A stretch of 46,823 nt of DNA from an uncultured Lachnospiraceae bacterium (lineage in GTDB: Bacteria > Bacillota > Clostridia > Lachnospirales > Lachnospiraceae), in NCBI GenBank assembly GCA_944383265.1, contig CALWOX010000005.1, positions 143,863 through 190,685 of the forward strand, read 5' to 3'. A program made the position numbers and the translations under genes. Below, piece by piece: positions 33,559 through 43,148 of the stretch. How positions within the stretch are numbered: the stretch's first letter is position 1; every line of letters begins with the position of its first letter. Under the pieces are notes generated by a model that saw only the letters and a list, made by a program, of their open reading frames with translations, was not told the origin of the DNA and ran no database searches.

Positions 33559-36408
33559 ATGAGCAAACAATTTATTAAAATAAGAGGTGCTTCAGAGCAC
33601 AACCTTAAAAATATAGATCTTGACATACCGAGAGACGAGCTCGTAGTCCTTACAGGCCTTTCAGGCTCGGGAAAATCTTCACTGGCATTTGACACTATAT
33701 ATGCCGAGGGGCAGAGGAGATACATGGAGTCTCTGTCCTCCTATGCGAGACAGTTTTTGGGACAGATGGAAAAGCCCAAGGTGGAGAGCATAGAGGGACT
33801 TTCTCCGGCCATATCAATAGACCAGAAGTCCACAAACCATAACCCCAGATCCACAGTAGGTACAGTGACGGAGATATACGACTATCTGAGACTGCTTTAC
33901 GCGAGGATAGGAATACCTCATTGCCCGAAGTGCGGCAGGGAGATAAAGAAGCAGACCGTCGATGAGATGGTGGACATAATAATGAAGCTCCCCGAGAGGA
34001 CGAGGGTGCAGCTTTTGGCTCCTGTGGTCAGAGGAAGAAAGGGAGAGCATGCAAAGCTCATCGAAAAGACAAGGCGCTCGGGCTATGTGCGTATACGCAT
34101 AGACGGAAACATGTACGACCTTTCAGAGGACATAAAGCTTGATAAAAATATAAAGCACAACATAGAAATAGTTGTGGACAGGATAATAATAAAGCCCGGA
34201 ATAGAAAAAAGACTTACGGATTCAATAGAGACAGTGTTGCAGCTTGCAGGAGGACTTATGACTGTGGATGTGGCTGACGGAAAGCCTCTTACCTTCTCCC
34301 AGAATTTCGCCTGCCCCGACTGCGGCATAAGCGTGGAGGAGATAGAGCCCAGGAGCTTTTCCTTCAACAATCCCTTCGGAGCCTGTCCCGAGTGCTACGG
34401 ACTGGGATACAAGCAGGAGTTTAACGTGGACCTTATGATACCTGATCAGAGCTTAAGCCTCAATCAGGGAGCCATATCCGTTATGGGATGGCAGTCCAGC
34501 GGACAGAAGGGCTCATATACCCACGCAATGCTTGAGGCCCTGTCAAAGGCCTATGATTTCAGCCTTGATACGCCCTATGAAGAGCTTCCCGAGGACATAA
34601 AGCATATCATCCTTTACGGAACAGGCGGGAGAAAGGTAAAGGTCCACTATGAGAGCAAATTCGGAAGAGGAAATATCCATGAAGTAGCCTTCGAGGGACT
34701 TTTGGAAAATACCAACCGCAGATACAAGGAGAGCTATTCCACAGAGATGAAGGCCTCCTATGAGGAGTACATGAGCAAGATAACCTGTCCTCTCTGTAAA
34801 GGACAGAGACTTAAAGCCTCATCTCTTTCCGTTACGGTAGGCGAAAAGAACATATTCGAGATGACGGACTGCTCCATAGACGAGTTCAGAAGCAATCTTG
34901 ACGCCCTTGACTTAAGCAATATGCAGCATCAGATCGGAGACCAGATAATAAAGGAGATAAGGGCGAGGGTCACCTTCCTCATAGATGTGGGACTCAATTA
35001 TCTCACCCTTTCAAGGGCTACAGCCACCCTTTCGGGAGGAGAGGCCCAGAGGATAAGGCTGGCCACACAGATAGGCTCGGGCCTTGTGGGAGTTGCCTAT
35101 ATCCTTGATGAGCCCTCCATAGGACTCCACCAGAGAGATAACGACAGGCTCCTTGCAACCTTAAAGCACTTAAGGGATCTGGGAAACTCTGTTATCGTAG
35201 TGGAGCACGACGAGGATACCATGAGAGCTGCCGACTGGGTGGTGGATATCGGACCGGGCGCCGGAGAGCACGGCGGAAGAGTCGTCGCACAGGGTACAGC
35301 CGAGGAGATTATGAAATGCCCCGAATCCCTGACAGGACAGTATCTTTCCGGTAAAATGAAGATAGAGGTCCCCGCAGTAAGGAGAGAGCCGAAGGATTGG
35401 ATAAAAGTAGTAGGCGCAAGGGAAAATAACCTCAAAAACATAGATGTGGATATCCCTCTTGGAGTATTTACCTGTGTTACGGGAGTGTCGGGCTCCGGAA
35501 AATCATCCCTTGTAAACGAGATACTGTATAAGACTCTTGCAAGGAGGCTTAACCGCGCAAAGCTCATTCCCGGAAAGTGCACCGACATAGAGGGAACGGA
35601 AAAGCTTGACAAGGTCATATGCATAGACCAGTCTCCTATAGGAAGGACGCCGAGATCAAATCCCGCCACATACACAGGGGTATTCGACCTTATAAGAGAC
35701 CTATTTGCGGCAACGCCCGATGCAAAGGAGAGGGGCTACAGCAAGGGAAGATTCTCCTTTAATGTAAAGGGCGGACGATGCGAGGCCTGCTCGGGAGATG
35801 GAATCATAAAGATAGAGATGCATTTCCTTCCGGACGTATATGTTCCCTGTGAGGTCTGCGGAGGAAAACGCTACAACAGAGAGACCCTTGAGGTAAAGTA
35901 TAAGGGAAGATCCATATATGACGTTCTTAACATGACTGTTGAGGAGGCGTTGGAATTCTTCAAAAATGTTCCGAGCATAGAGAGAAAGATAAGGACTCTT
36001 TATGATGTAGGACTTTCATACATAAAGCTCGGGCAGCCCTCCACAGAGCTTTCAGGAGGAGAGGCTCAGAGGATAAAGCTTGCAACTGAGCTCTCAAAGA
36101 GGAGCACCGGAAAGACCATATATATCCTTGACGAGCCCACCACAGGACTTCATTTTGCGGACGTCCACAAGCTGATAGACATACTTCACAGGCTTTCCGA
36201 GGGAGGAAATACTATAGTTGTCATAGAGCATAATCTTGACGTAATAAAGACAGCGGACTACATTATAGATATAGGCCCCGAGGGAGGTGCGGGAGGCGGA
36301 ACGGTAATAGCCCGCGGAACTCCGGAGGAGGTGGCGGCAAATCCCGCATCATATACAGGAAAATACTTGAAGCCTTACCTCAAAAGATGCGGCGCAGACG
36401 TTGACTGA
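33559..36408 (+). CDS. uvrA: Excinuclease ABC subunit A
   Basis: UvrA finds bulky lesions for nucleotide excision repair, acting as a dimer with UvrB. The 949-residue protein has two ABC ATPase modules: the first Walker A at GLSGSGKSS (G33), the second at GVSGSGKSS, each with an LSGGEAQRI signature and the Walker B segments [11 protein letters not shown] and [11 protein letters not shown]. Zinc-binding CPKCGRE, CPDC/CPEC and the C-terminal [17 protein letters not shown] cysteines are present. ATG 33559 ([18 protein letters not shown]) was chosen because GGAGAAA lies 11 nt upstream and the family starts here; 33541 lacks a site. uvrB is not in the window. The TGA stop overlaps the -35 of the pyr promoter. 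Confidence 0.97.
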   Translation: MSKQFIKIRGASEHNLKNIDLDIPRDELVVLTGLSGSGKSSLAFDTIYAEGQRRYMESLSSYARQFLGQMEKPKVESIEGLSPAISIDQKSTNHNPRSTVGTVTEIYDYLRLLYARIGIPHCPKCGREIKKQTVDEMVDIIMKLPERTRVQLLAPVVRGRKGEHAKLIEKTRRSGYVRIRIDGNMYDLSEDIKLDKNIKHNIEIVVDRIIIKPGIEKRLTDSIETVLQLAGGLMTVDVADGKPLTFSQNFACPDCGISVEEIEPRSFSFNNPFGACPECYGLGYKQEFNVDLMIPDQSLSLNQGAISVMGWQSSGQKGSYTHAMLEALSKAYDFSLDTPYEELPEDIKHIILYGTGGRKVKVHYESKFGRGNIHEVAFEGLLENTNRRYKESYSTEMKASYEEYMSKITCPLCKGQRLKASSLSVTVGEKNIFEMTDCSIDEFRSNLDALDLSNMQHQIGDQIIKEIRARVTFLIDVGLNYLTLSRATATLSGGEAQRIRLATQIGSGLVGVAYILDEPSIGLHQRDNDRLLATLKHLRDLGNSVIVVEHDEDTMRAADWVVDIGPGAGEHGGRVVAQGTAEEIMKCPESLTGQYLSGKMKIEVPAVRREPKDWIKVVGARENNLKNIDVDIPLGVFTCVTGVSGSGKSSLVNEILYKTLARRLNRAKLIPGKCTDIEGTEKLDKVICIDQSPIGRTPRSNPATYTGVFDLIRDLFAATPDAKERGYSKGRFSFNVKGGRCEACSGDGIIKIEMHFLPDVYVPCEVCGGKRYNRETLEVKYKGRSIYDVLNMTVEEALEFFKNVPSIERKIRTLYDVGLSYIKLGQPSTELSGGEAQRIKLATELSKRSTGKTIYILDEPTTGLHFADVHKLIDILHRLSEGGNTIVVIEHNLDVIKTADYIIDIGPEGGAGGGTVIARGTPEEVAANPASYTGKYLKPYLKRCGADVD

Positions 36409-36429
36409 TAGGTAACACCGTGCTATAAT
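36401..36429 (+). promoter_or_regulatory. pyr operon promoter (consensus -35, extended -10)
   Basis: TTGACT (36401-36406), exact 17-bp spacer, TATAAT (36424-36429) preceded by TGC. The -35 overlaps the last codon and stop of uvrA. The predicted start at 36436 gives a transcript beginning GGTTTTTTG, and the leader before the pyrC ATG is only about 21 nt. Confidence 0.8.
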
Positions 36430-36456
36430 ATCGCAGGTTTTTTGAAAGGAGAGGTT

Positions 36457-37737
36457 ATGAGGACACTTTTAAAGGGTGCTGAGGTTTATACTGACGGCGG
36501 TTTTGTGAGGCGTGATATCTCCATTTGTGACGGAAAGATAAGCTTTGATATAACGGGTGCCTTTGACGTTTCTGAAAATATAGAAGGCTTTGTTGTTATT
36601 CCCGGTTTCGCAGATGTACATGTGCATCTGCGAGAGCCGGGTTTTTCTTATAAGGAAACTATAAGGACAGGAAGTATGGCTGCGGCAAGAGGAGGCTACA
36701 GCGCGGTTTGCGCTATGCCCAATCTGAAGCCTGTGCCGTCAACCCGGGAGAGCCTTTCACAGGAGATTGATATAATAGAGAGGGACGCTGTGGTGAGGGT
36801 ATATCCCTACGGCGCCATCACCATGGATCAGTCGGGAAGAGGAGAGCTCTCCGACATGGAAGAGATGGCTGATAATGTCATAGCCTTCAGTGACGACGGA
36901 AAGGGAGTGCAGACCGCGGAGCTCATGGAGGAGGCTATGAAAAGGGCCGCAAAGCTCGGAAAGCTCATAGTCGCGCACTGCGAGGACGAGAGCGAGCTCA
37001 AAAAGGGCGGATGTATACATGACGGACGCTTCGCGAGGGAGCACGGATACATAGGTATAAATTCCGCCTCGGAGTGGAAGCAGGTAAAAAGGGACATAGA
37101 GCTTGCGGAAAGGACAGGAGCTTCATACCATGTATGCCATGTATCCACAAAGGAATCCGTGGAGCTCATAAGAGAGGCAAAGAAGAGAGGCGTTAAGGTC
37201 ACCTGCGAGACAGGTCCTCATTACCTTATATATACGGACGAGGACTTAAAGGAGGACGGCTCCTGGAAGATGAATCCTCCCATAAGAGAGGCCGCGGACA
37301 GGGACGCGCTTCTTCGGGGAATAAAGGACGGGACAGTGGACTGCATCATAACAGACCACGCGCCTCACTCGAAGGAGGAAAAATCAAAGGGACTTGCAGG
37401 CTCGGCCTTCGGCATAGTCGGACTTGAGACAGCCTTCCCCGTTGTATACTCAAGGCTTGTAAAGACAGGGGAGATAAGCCTCGAAAGGATGGTTGAGCTC
37501 ATGAGCATAAATCCCAGAAGGATATTCGGCATCCCCGGGGGAAGCATAGCCGATGGAGAGCCGGCGGATATCTGTGTGCTTGACCTTAACAAGGAGTATG
37601 ATATCGACTCCTCGACCTTCTTCTCCATGGGAAAGAGCACGCTCTTTGACGGACAGAGAGTATGGGGCGAGGTGGTCATGAATTTTGTAAAGGGCGAGAA
37701 GGTCTTTGACAGAGAACGTGACCTGCCTGAGAAATGA
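36457..37737 (+). CDS. pyrC: Dihydroorotase
   Basis: PyrC closes carbamoyl-aspartate to dihydroorotate, step three of pyrimidine synthesis, in the cytosol. The 426-residue type I enzyme has the zinc motif D53-V-H55-V-H57-L-R with GFADVHVHLREPG, the conserved IVAHCEDES and YHVCHVSTKES histidines, TDHAPHSKEEK near the metal-binding aspartate, and the final GIPGGSIADGEPADICVLD. The ATG at 36457 follows AAGGAGAGG. An upstream TTG in frame (36442) lies inside the leader and is unlikely. It is first in the pyr operon, ahead of pyrKDFEBI. Confidence 0.96.
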   Translation: MRTLLKGAEVYTDGGFVRRDISICDGKISFDITGAFDVSENIEGFVVIPGFADVHVHLREPGFSYKETIRTGSMAAARGGYSAVCAMPNLKPVPSTRESLSQEIDIIERDAVVRVYPYGAITMDQSGRGELSDMEEMADNVIAFSDDGKGVQTAELMEEAMKRAAKLGKLIVAHCEDESELKKGGCIHDGRFAREHGYIGINSASEWKQVKRDIELAERTGASYHVCHVSTKESVELIREAKKRGVKVTCETGPHYLIYTDEDLKEDGSWKMNPPIREAADRDALLRGIKDGTVDCIITDHAPHSKEEKSKGLAGSAFGIVGLETAFPVVYSRLVKTGEISLERMVELMSINPRRIFGIPGGSIADGEPADICVLDLNKEYDIDSSTFFSMGKSTLFDGQRVWGEVVMNFVKGEKVFDRERDLPEK

Positions 37738-37779
37738 TTATCATTCAACCGGAAGATTCAGACCGGATTTTTAAAAGAT

Positions 37780-37825
37780 TTGAAACAGTTAAAATATCGA
37801 AATTGAAACACTTAAAATATCGAAA
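37780..37825 (+). repeat. Two-copy 23-bp tandem repeat between pyrC and pyrK
   Basis: Units 37780-37802 and 37803-37825 differ at one position (G versus C). Each unit runs TTGAAACAG/CTTAAAATATCGAAA. They sit in the 107-bp gap and end 7 nt before the pyrK ribosome-binding site. Confidence 0.8.
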
Positions 37826-37844
37826 ATGTTGAAAGGTGATGACA

Positions 37845-38609
37845 ATGCGTGATACAGTTTTTAAAATAGAAGAAAACAAAAGGATCGCGCGGGATGTGTA
37901 TGAGATGCTCCTTAAAGGAGACGCCTCCGACATAAAGGCCCCGGGACAGTTCATAAACATTAAGCTTGACGGTTTTTACCTGAGAAGGCCCATATCCGTA
38001 TGCGATTGGAAAAATGATGAGATAAGGATAATATATAAGGTCGTTGGAGAGGGCACCAAGTACATGTCGGAGCTCTCAAGGGGGGATGAACTCCTTGTGC
38101 TCACAGCTCTCGGAAACGGATATTCCACAGAGACTCTTCTTAATATAATTAAAAACGAGCCCGCTACCCGCGTTGTACTTGCGGGAGGAGGAGTGGGAGT
38201 TCCGCCTCTCTACGGACTTGCAAAGAGACTCTCGGAGCTTGGAGTAAAGCCTGATGTGGTCTTGGGCTTTAACTCTGCGGAGGATGTGTTTTATAAGGAA
38301 GAGTTTGAGGCGCTCGGGCTCTCTGTAAAGATAAGCACTATGGACGGAAGCATGGGAGTAAAGGGAGTCGTAACCGATGTGATGAAGGATGAGAAGGGCG
38401 AGCCTCTCTATGACTATGTGTTCACCTGCGGCCCTGAGCCCATGTTAAAGGCTGTATATAATGCTGTGGGAGACGGACAGTTCAGCTTTGAGGCAAGGAT
38501 GGCCTGCGGATTCGGAGCATGCATGGGCTGCAGCTGCAAGACGAAGTACGGAAACAAGCGCATCTGCAAGGACGGCCCCGTTTTATATAGGGAGGAAATA
38601 ATATGGTAG
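37845..38609 (+). CDS. pyrK: Dihydroorotate dehydrogenase B, electron transfer subunit
   Basis: PyrK (254 residues) passes electrons from PyrD to NAD+ through FAD and a 2Fe-2S cluster. The N-terminal half is a ferredoxin-reductase-like FAD domain (YLRRPISVCDW, GEGTKYMSEL), then an NAD domain with LAGGGVGVPPLYGLA. The cluster cysteines are in the C-terminal CGFGACMGCSCKTKYGNKRIC (C221, C226, C229, C241). ATG 37845 follows AAAGGTG; in-frame GTG 37836 and ATG 37839 are possible but overlap that site. The stop overlaps the pyrD start by 7 bp. Together they form the NAD-dependent type 1B dehydrogenase of Firmicutes. Confidence 0.95.
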   Translation: MRDTVFKIEENKRIARDVYEMLLKGDASDIKAPGQFINIKLDGFYLRRPISVCDWKNDEIRIIYKVVGEGTKYMSELSRGDELLVLTALGNGYSTETLLNIIKNEPATRVVLAGGGVGVPPLYGLAKRLSELGVKPDVVLGFNSAEDVFYKEEFEALGLSVKISTMDGSMGVKGVVTDVMKDEKGEPLYDYVFTCGPEPMLKAVYNAVGDGQFSFEARMACGFGACMGCSCKTKYGNKRICKDGPVLYREEIIW

Positions 38610-39520
38610 TACCTGATATAAGCACAGAATTAAGTGGAATAAGGCTTGACAATCCCGTGATACCCGCAAGCGGAACCTTCGGATTCGGAAAGGAATTTGC
38701 CGAGCTCTACGATATAAATATACTGGGCTCCATCAGCGTAAAGGGAACCACAAGAGAGCCACGTTTCGGAAACCCTCAGCCGAGAATAGCCGAGTGCCCC
38801 ATGGGACTTATAAATTCCGTGGGACTCCAGAATCCCGGAATCAAGGAGGTTGTGGAAAAGGAGCTTCCGGAGCTCTGTGAGATATACAAAAAGCCTGTCA
38901 TAGCAAACATCAGCGGATTTTCTGTGGACGAATATGTGGAATGCGCCGAGGCTGTGGATAAGGTTGAAAATGTCGGAATAATAGAGGTAAACGTATCCTG
39001 CCCCAACGTCCATGCGGGCGGAATGGCCTTCGGAACCTCAGCTGACAACATAGCAAAGGTCACAAAGGCGGTAAAGGCTGTGGCAAAAAAGCCTGTTTAT
39101 ATAAAGCTCAGCCCCAATGTGACAGATATTACAGAGATGGCAAAGGCTGCAGAGAGCGAGGGAGCTGACGGCCTCAGCCTCATAAACACCCTCATGGGTA
39201 TGAGGATAGATATAATGAGGAGAAGGCCCGTCATAGCAAACAAGATGGGAGGCTTCTCAGGCCCCGCCATACTTCCTGTAGCAGTAAGGATGGTATATCA
39301 GGTCTCAAAGGCTGTAAAGATACCTGTAATAGGAATGGGCGGCGTGAGCTCCGCAAGAGACGTCATCGAGATGATGATGGCGGGAGCCTCGGCAGTACAG
39401 GTGGGAGCCGCAAACCTCACAGACCCTTGGGCATGCAAAAAGATAATAGAAGAGCTTCCCAAGGAGTGTGAGAGGCTTCATATTGAAAAGCTTTCGGATA
39501 TAATAGGATGTATAGAATAA
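38603..39520 (+). CDS. pyrD: Dihydroorotate dehydrogenase B, catalytic subunit
   Basis: PyrD oxidises dihydroorotate to orotate with FMN. The 305-residue barrel has the class 1 catalytic cysteine C133 in [12 protein letters not shown], substrate lysine in [26 protein letters not shown], and the phosphate-binding [25 protein letters not shown]. The start overlaps pyrK, consistent with assembly of a PyrD-PyrK complex. pyrF follows after 22 bp. Confidence 0.96.
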   Translation: MVVPDISTELSGIRLDNPVIPASGTFGFGKEFAELYDINILGSISVKGTTREPRFGNPQPRIAECPMGLINSVGLQNPGIKEVVEKELPELCEIYKKPVIANISGFSVDEYVECAEAVDKVENVGIIEVNVSCPNVHAGGMAFGTSADNIAKVTKAVKAVAKKPVYIKLSPNVTDITEMAKAAESEGADGLSLINTLMGMRIDIMRRRPVIANKMGGFSGPAILPVAVRMVYQVSKAVKIPVIGMGGVSSARDVIEMMMAGASAVQVGAANLTDPWACKKIIEELPKECERLHIEKLSDIIGCIE

Positions 39521-39542
39521 AAGGAGAGGAGAGGTATCGAAG

Positions 39543-40241
39543 ATGGGAAAGGATGTAATCATCGCTCTGGATTTTAAGAATGCTGAGGAGACCTTCAGCT
39601 TTCTTGACAAGTTTACGGGAAGGAAGCCCTATGTGAAGATAGGCATGGAGCTTTTCTATGCTGAGGGGCCTCAGATCGTGAGGGAGATAAAGGCGAGGGG
39701 ACACAAGATATTCCTCGACCTAAAGCTTCATGATATCCCCAATACTGTAAAGGGAGGAATGAGAAGCCTGAGAGATCTGGGAGTCGATATGACAAACCTC
39801 CATGCGGCAGGAACTATAGACATGATGAAGGCGGCTCTTGAGGGACTCACAAGAGAGGATGGCACAAGGCCTCTTCTCATAGCCGTGACTCAGCTCACCT
39901 CCACATCACAGGAGCGCATGGAAAAGGAGATACTAATTGAGAAGCCTCTTGACGAGGTAGTAATAAAGTACGCACAGAACGCAAAGGAGGCGGGACTTGA
40001 CGGAGTCGTATGCTCACCTCTTGAGGCGGGAAAGATACATGAGGCCTGCGGAGAGGGATTTTTGACAGTGACTCCGGGAGTAAGATTTGCAGACGGAGAC
40101 ATAGGAGACCAGGTGAGAGTTACCACTCCCGAGAGGGCAAGAGAGATAGGCTCTGACTACATAGTAGTGGGAAGACCCATCACAAAGGCTGAGGACCCGG
40201 TGGCCGCATATGAGAGATGCATGCGCGAATTCGTAGGATAA
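39543..40241 (+). CDS. pyrF: Orotidine 5'-phosphate decarboxylase
   Basis: PyrF converts OMP to UMP. The 232-residue type I enzyme has the catalytic D59-x-K61-x-x-D64 in [11 protein letters not shown], the start [12 protein letters not shown], and the phosphate-binding loop [14 protein letters not shown] at the C-terminus. AAGGAGAGG precedes the gene. A 111-bp AT-rich gap separates it from pyrE, which carries a likely internal promoter. Confidence 0.97.
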   Translation: MGKDVIIALDFKNAEETFSFLDKFTGRKPYVKIGMELFYAEGPQIVREIKARGHKIFLDLKLHDIPNTVKGGMRSLRDLGVDMTNLHAAGTIDMMKAALEGLTREDGTRPLLIAVTQLTSTSQERMEKEILIEKPLDEVVIKYAQNAKEAGLDGVVCSPLEAGKIHEACGEGFLTVTPGVRFADGDIGDQVRVTTPERAREIGSDYIVVGRPITKAEDPVAAYERCMREFVG

Positions 40242-40281
40242 TAAGTTTTTAACCATAAAAACAGAACATGAATATATAACT

Positions 40282-40312
40282 TTATATTATATTGAAAAGA
40301 ATTAATATAATA
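40282..40312 (+). promoter_or_regulatory. Probable internal promoter and inverted repeat before pyrE
   Basis: TATAAT at 40306-40311 has TTATAT (40282-40287) 18 bp upstream. A perfect inverted repeat, TATTATATT/AATATAATA (40285-40293 and 40304-40312), covers the spacer and the -10. The gap is far more AT-rich than its surroundings. Confidence 0.5.
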
Positions 40313-40352
40313 ATCAATATAAGAATTAAAGACATAAGGCAAAGGAGGATAT

Positions 40353-41018
40353 ATGAAAGAGGATATTGCAAAAGGCTTACTTTCAATAAAAGCCGTATTT
40401 TTAAGACCCGAGGAGCCCTTTACCTGGGCAAGCGGAATAAAGAGCCCCATATACTGTGACAACAGACTGATACTGACAGCTCCGGAGGTAAGGACTATGG
40501 TTGAGAGCTCAATAGCCGAGACCGTAAAGAAGTATTACCCCGACTGTGAGGCCCTTATGGGAACATCGACAGCGGGAATAGCTCACGCTGCTATCGCGGC
40601 TCACATGCTCGGCATGCCTATGGGCTATGTGAGAAGCTCCGCAAAGGACCACGGAAGAACAAATCAGATAGAGGGAAAGCTTGAGAAGGGTGAGAAGGTA
40701 GTAGTTGTCGAGGATCTTATCTCGACAGGAGGATCCGTGCTTGAAGTCGTAAATGTCCTCAGAGAGGCGGGAGCGGAGGTCCTCGGAATCGTCAGCATCT
40801 TTACCTACGGAATGAAGAAGGGGCTTGACCGACTGAGAGAGGCAAAGGTAAACAACATAAGCCTCTGCGACCTTGACACCCTTGTGGATATAGCGGCACA
40901 GGAGAATTACATTAAGAAGGAAGACAAGATAAAGCTTTTACAGTTCAGGGATAACCCCTCGGACGAATCATGGATGAAGGGAGAGGTAAAATGCAGGGAA
41001 ATAAGATCAGGAATTTGA
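40353..41018 (+). CDS. pyrE: Orotate phosphoribosyltransferase
   Basis: PyrE joins orotate to PRPP to form OMP. The 221-residue enzyme starts [38 protein letters not shown], carries the [11 protein letters not shown] flexible loop, and the PRPP motif [13 protein letters not shown] (from V116). AAAGGAGG precedes the ATG. The 3' end overlaps pyrB by 28 bp, so its last residues (KCREIRSGI) may be shaped by the overlap. Confidence 0.96.
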   Translation: MKEDIAKGLLSIKAVFLRPEEPFTWASGIKSPIYCDNRLILTAPEVRTMVESSIAETVKKYYPDCEALMGTSTAGIAHAAIAAHMLGMPMGYVRSSAKDHGRTNQIEGKLEKGEKVVVVEDLISTGGSVLEVVNVLREAGAEVLGIVSIFTYGMKKGLDRLREAKVNNISLCDLDTLVDIAAQENYIKKEDKIKLLQFRDNPSDESWMKGEVKCREIRSGI

Positions 41019-41923
41019 TAAGCATCACAGACTTGTCTGTAGATGAGATAAACGGACTTATCGAGGTGGCAAATGATATAGAGAAAAATCCTGTAAAGTA
41101 TCAGGATCTCTGCGCTCACAAGCAGCTTGCCACACTGTTTTTCGAGCCCTCCACAAGGACAAGGCTGAGCTTTGAGTCGGCTATGCTCTCCCTTGGCGGA
41201 CAGGTATTAGGCTTTTCATCGGCAAACTCAAGCTCCGCCGCAAAGGGCGAGAGCGTGTCAGATACTGTAAGGACTGTTGGAAACTATGCCGACATTATCG
41301 CTATGCGCCATCCCAAGGAGGGAGCGCCGGTAATAGCCGCACAGAAGACAGTGGTTCCCATAATAAATGCAGGTGACGGAGGACATTTCCACCCCACCCA
41401 GACTCTTACGGACCTCCTTACCATAAGCCGCAAGAAGGGAAGACTTTCAAACATGACCATAGGCCTTTGCGGAGACCTTAAGTTCGGACGTACAGTCCAC
41501 TCACTCATAGAGGCGACACTCAGATACGAGAACATAAAGTACGTGCTCATATCCCCCGATGAGCTGAAGCTTCCCGAATACATGACAGACATGATAAAGG
41601 CGGCGGGAGCAGACTACGAGGAGATAGCAAACCTCGAGGAGGCAATGCCCAAGCTCGACATACTTTACATGACAAGAGTACAGAAGGAGAGATTCTTCAA
41701 CGAGGAGGATTATGTAAGACTCAAGGATACCTACATTCTTACTCCCGAAAAGCTCGTAAACGCAAAAACGGATCTGACCATCATGCATCCCCTTCCCAGA
41801 GTAAACGAGATCTCGGTGCAGGTGGACGAGGACGATAGAGCCTGCTACTTCTACCAGACCCTCTGCGGAAAGCACATAAGGATGGCTCTTATACTTTTCC
41901 TTTTGGGAATAAAGGCGGAATAA
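40991..41923 (+). CDS. pyrB: Aspartate carbamoyltransferase, catalytic subunit
   Basis: PyrB joins carbamoyl phosphate to aspartate, the first committed pyrimidine step. With ATG 40991 it has 310 residues, the normal length. Carbamoyl-phosphate contacts are S54-T-R56-T57 in [29 protein letters not shown] and [10 protein letters not shown] also match. GAAGGGAGAGG lies upstream, inside pyrE; the in-frame ATG 40970 is possible but lies before the site. It is followed after 12 bp by pyrI, its regulatory partner. Confidence 0.96.
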   Translation: MQGNKIRNLISITDLSVDEINGLIEVANDIEKNPVKYQDLCAHKQLATLFFEPSTRTRLSFESAMLSLGGQVLGFSSANSSSAAKGESVSDTVRTVGNYADIIAMRHPKEGAPVIAAQKTVVPIINAGDGGHFHPTQTLTDLLTISRKKGRLSNMTIGLCGDLKFGRTVHSLIEATLRYENIKYVLISPDELKLPEYMTDMIKAAGADYEEIANLEEAMPKLDILYMTRVQKERFFNEEDYVRLKDTYILTPEKLVNAKTDLTIMHPLPRVNEISVQVDEDDRACYFYQTLCGKHIRMALILFLLGIKAE

Positions 41924-41935
41924 GGAGGAAACAGC

Positions 41936-42358
41936 ATGAATATAGATGGTGTTAATACAGGTATAGTCCTTGACCATATCAAGGCCGGAAAGAGCATGGC
42001 TATATATGAGTACCTCGGACTGGACAAGCTCTCAAGCTGCGTGGCGATCATTCAGAATGTAAAGAGCGGAAAGTACGGAAAGAAGGACATAATAAAGATA
42101 GATGAGATAATAGACCTTGACCTTGACGTGCTCGGGTACTTCGACAGCAACATTACCGTAAACTACATTAAGGACGGAAAGCTCGTCGAGAAAAAGCATG
42201 TTGAGCTTCCCGAGAAGCTGGTGGATGTCATTAAGTGCAAAAACCCCAGATGCATTACAAGTACAGAGCAGGAGATACCTCATGTATTTGAGCTTGTGGA
42301 CAAGAGCAAAAAGATGTATCGCTGCATTTATTGCGACGCACAGGTAAAACTCAAATAG
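41936..42358 (+). CDS. pyrI: Aspartate carbamoyltransferase, regulatory subunit
   Basis: PyrI binds nucleotide effectors (ATP, CTP, UTP) and zinc, and regulates PyrB allosterically. The 140-residue protein has the allosteric domain (NTGIVLDHIKAGKSMAIYEYL) and a zinc domain with four cysteines in KCKNPRCIT and MYRCIYCDA. Its presence implies that this organism has an allosterically regulated enzyme, as in Enterobacteria and some Clostridia. A HicB-like gene follows after 38 bp. Confidence 0.96.
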   Translation: MNIDGVNTGIVLDHIKAGKSMAIYEYLGLDKLSSCVAIIQNVKSGKYGKKDIIKIDEIIDLDLDVLGYFDSNITVNYIKDGKLVEKKHVELPEKLVDVIKCKNPRCITSTEQEIPHVFELVDKSKKMYRCIYCDAQVKLK

Positions 42359-42396
42359 ATATTGCATAAAGCATACTGCGTAAATCGGAGGACAAA

Positions 42397-42669
42397 ATGA
42401 AATTTGTATATCCCGCAGTCATAAGAGAGGAGGAAGGCTGCTTTAAGGTCAGCTTTCCCGATCTCAAGGACTGCATTGCCGAGGGAGCTACTCTTGAGTC
42501 GGCTATAGAAAATGCCAAGGAGGCAGAGAAAAACTGGATAACAGTGGAGCTTGAGGACGAGGGGATACTTCCCGAGATCACCGCGGTGAGCGATATAGTG
42601 ACAGCGGAAAATGAGACAGTAAGGACCATATCTGCCACTGTAAAGTTTACCGAAGGGTGGGAGGAGTAA
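42397..42669 (+). CDS. HicB-like antitoxin-fold protein without HicA
   Basis: This 90-residue protein fits the HicB N-terminal fold: KFVYPAVIREEEGCFKVSFPDLKDCIAEGATLESAIENAKEAEKNWI matches the pattern Y-x-A-x-I...V-x-FPDL...A-x-EGxTLxEAxxNA. HicB is normally the antitoxin of the mRNase HicA, but no HicA-like ORF (about 60 residues, with a conserved histidine) is found on either side. It has a CGGAGGAC ribosome site and appears to sit at the end of the pyr transcript. It may be a solitary HicB-like protein of unknown role, and the usual C-terminal DNA-binding domain is absent. Confidence 0.8.
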   Translation: MKFVYPAVIREEEGCFKVSFPDLKDCIAEGATLESAIENAKEAEKNWITVELEDEGILPEITAVSDIVTAENETVRTISATVKFTEGWEE

Positions 42670-42690
42670 AAAGGGCTACACAAATCCTAA

Positions 42691-43053
42691 TTATACTACC
42701 ATTTCCCCTGCAAAAACCGCGAGGATTCCAAGTACAGTGCTGAGTATGACATATACTAATGCAATACCCGCATGTCCGCCTTTTATCAGATCGAGGCTCT
42801 CCAAAGCAAAGGTCGAAAAGGTGGTAAAGCCTCCGCATATTCCAACCTTTAAGAACAAAACAAACCGTGGGCTTATGGCGTGGCTTTTAGTAGAGGCTGC
42901 TGCTATAAGCCCTATTATAAATGCACCGATTATATTTATGACAAGCGTCTTTACAGGAAATACCGTATCTTCATTCAAGGGAATCAGCCCTATCAAATAT
43001 CTGAATACAGATCCTATAAAACCTCCAAGACCGACAAAAAAGCAATTTATCAT
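42691..43053 (-). CDS. crcB: Fluoride channel FluC/CrcB
   Basis: FluC is a dual-topology dimeric channel that expels fluoride ions through the inner membrane. The 120-residue protein has four membrane segments and the signature GGFTTFSTF, preceded by LFLKVGICG; the start FFVGLGGFIGSVFRYLIG and NIIGAFIIG are also canonical. TGGAGG precedes the ATG. Many bacteria encode two adjacent copies; only one is present. It is convergent with the pyr operon and HicB gene with only 21 bp between stops and no visible terminator. I do not see a fluoride riboswitch in its leader. Confidence 0.95.
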   Translation of the reverse strand: MINCFFVGLGGFIGSVFRYLIGLIPLNEDTVFPVKTLVINIIGAFIIGLIAAASTKSHAISPRFVLFLKVGICGGFTTFSTFALESLDLIKGGHAGIALVYVILSTVLGILAVFAGEMVV

Positions 43054-43071
43054 GTCAGACCTCCATTACTC

Positions 43072-43148
43072 CAAAACTGTATTTTGGCTTCGTTAATATT
43101 ACATTTAAGGCTCCGATCTGTAAACCGGAACCATGGAAAATTATACCA
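43072..43148 (-). promoter_or_regulatory. crcB promoter and hairpin leader
   Basis: On the minus strand TGGTATAAT (43148-43140) is a perfect extended -10 with a start near 43133. The transcript would begin with a stem of GGTTCCG and CGGAGCC (loop of 10 nt), and later a CCAAAA/TTTTGG hairpin just before the ribosome-binding site. The core does not match the fluoride riboswitch consensus. Confidence 0.5.

Noticed and set aside
37741-37776. Terminator between pyrC and pyrK (two CCGG blocks followed by T5)
   Set aside because: The CCGG blocks form a direct repeat, and flanking bases do not pair, so the stem would be only 4 bp.
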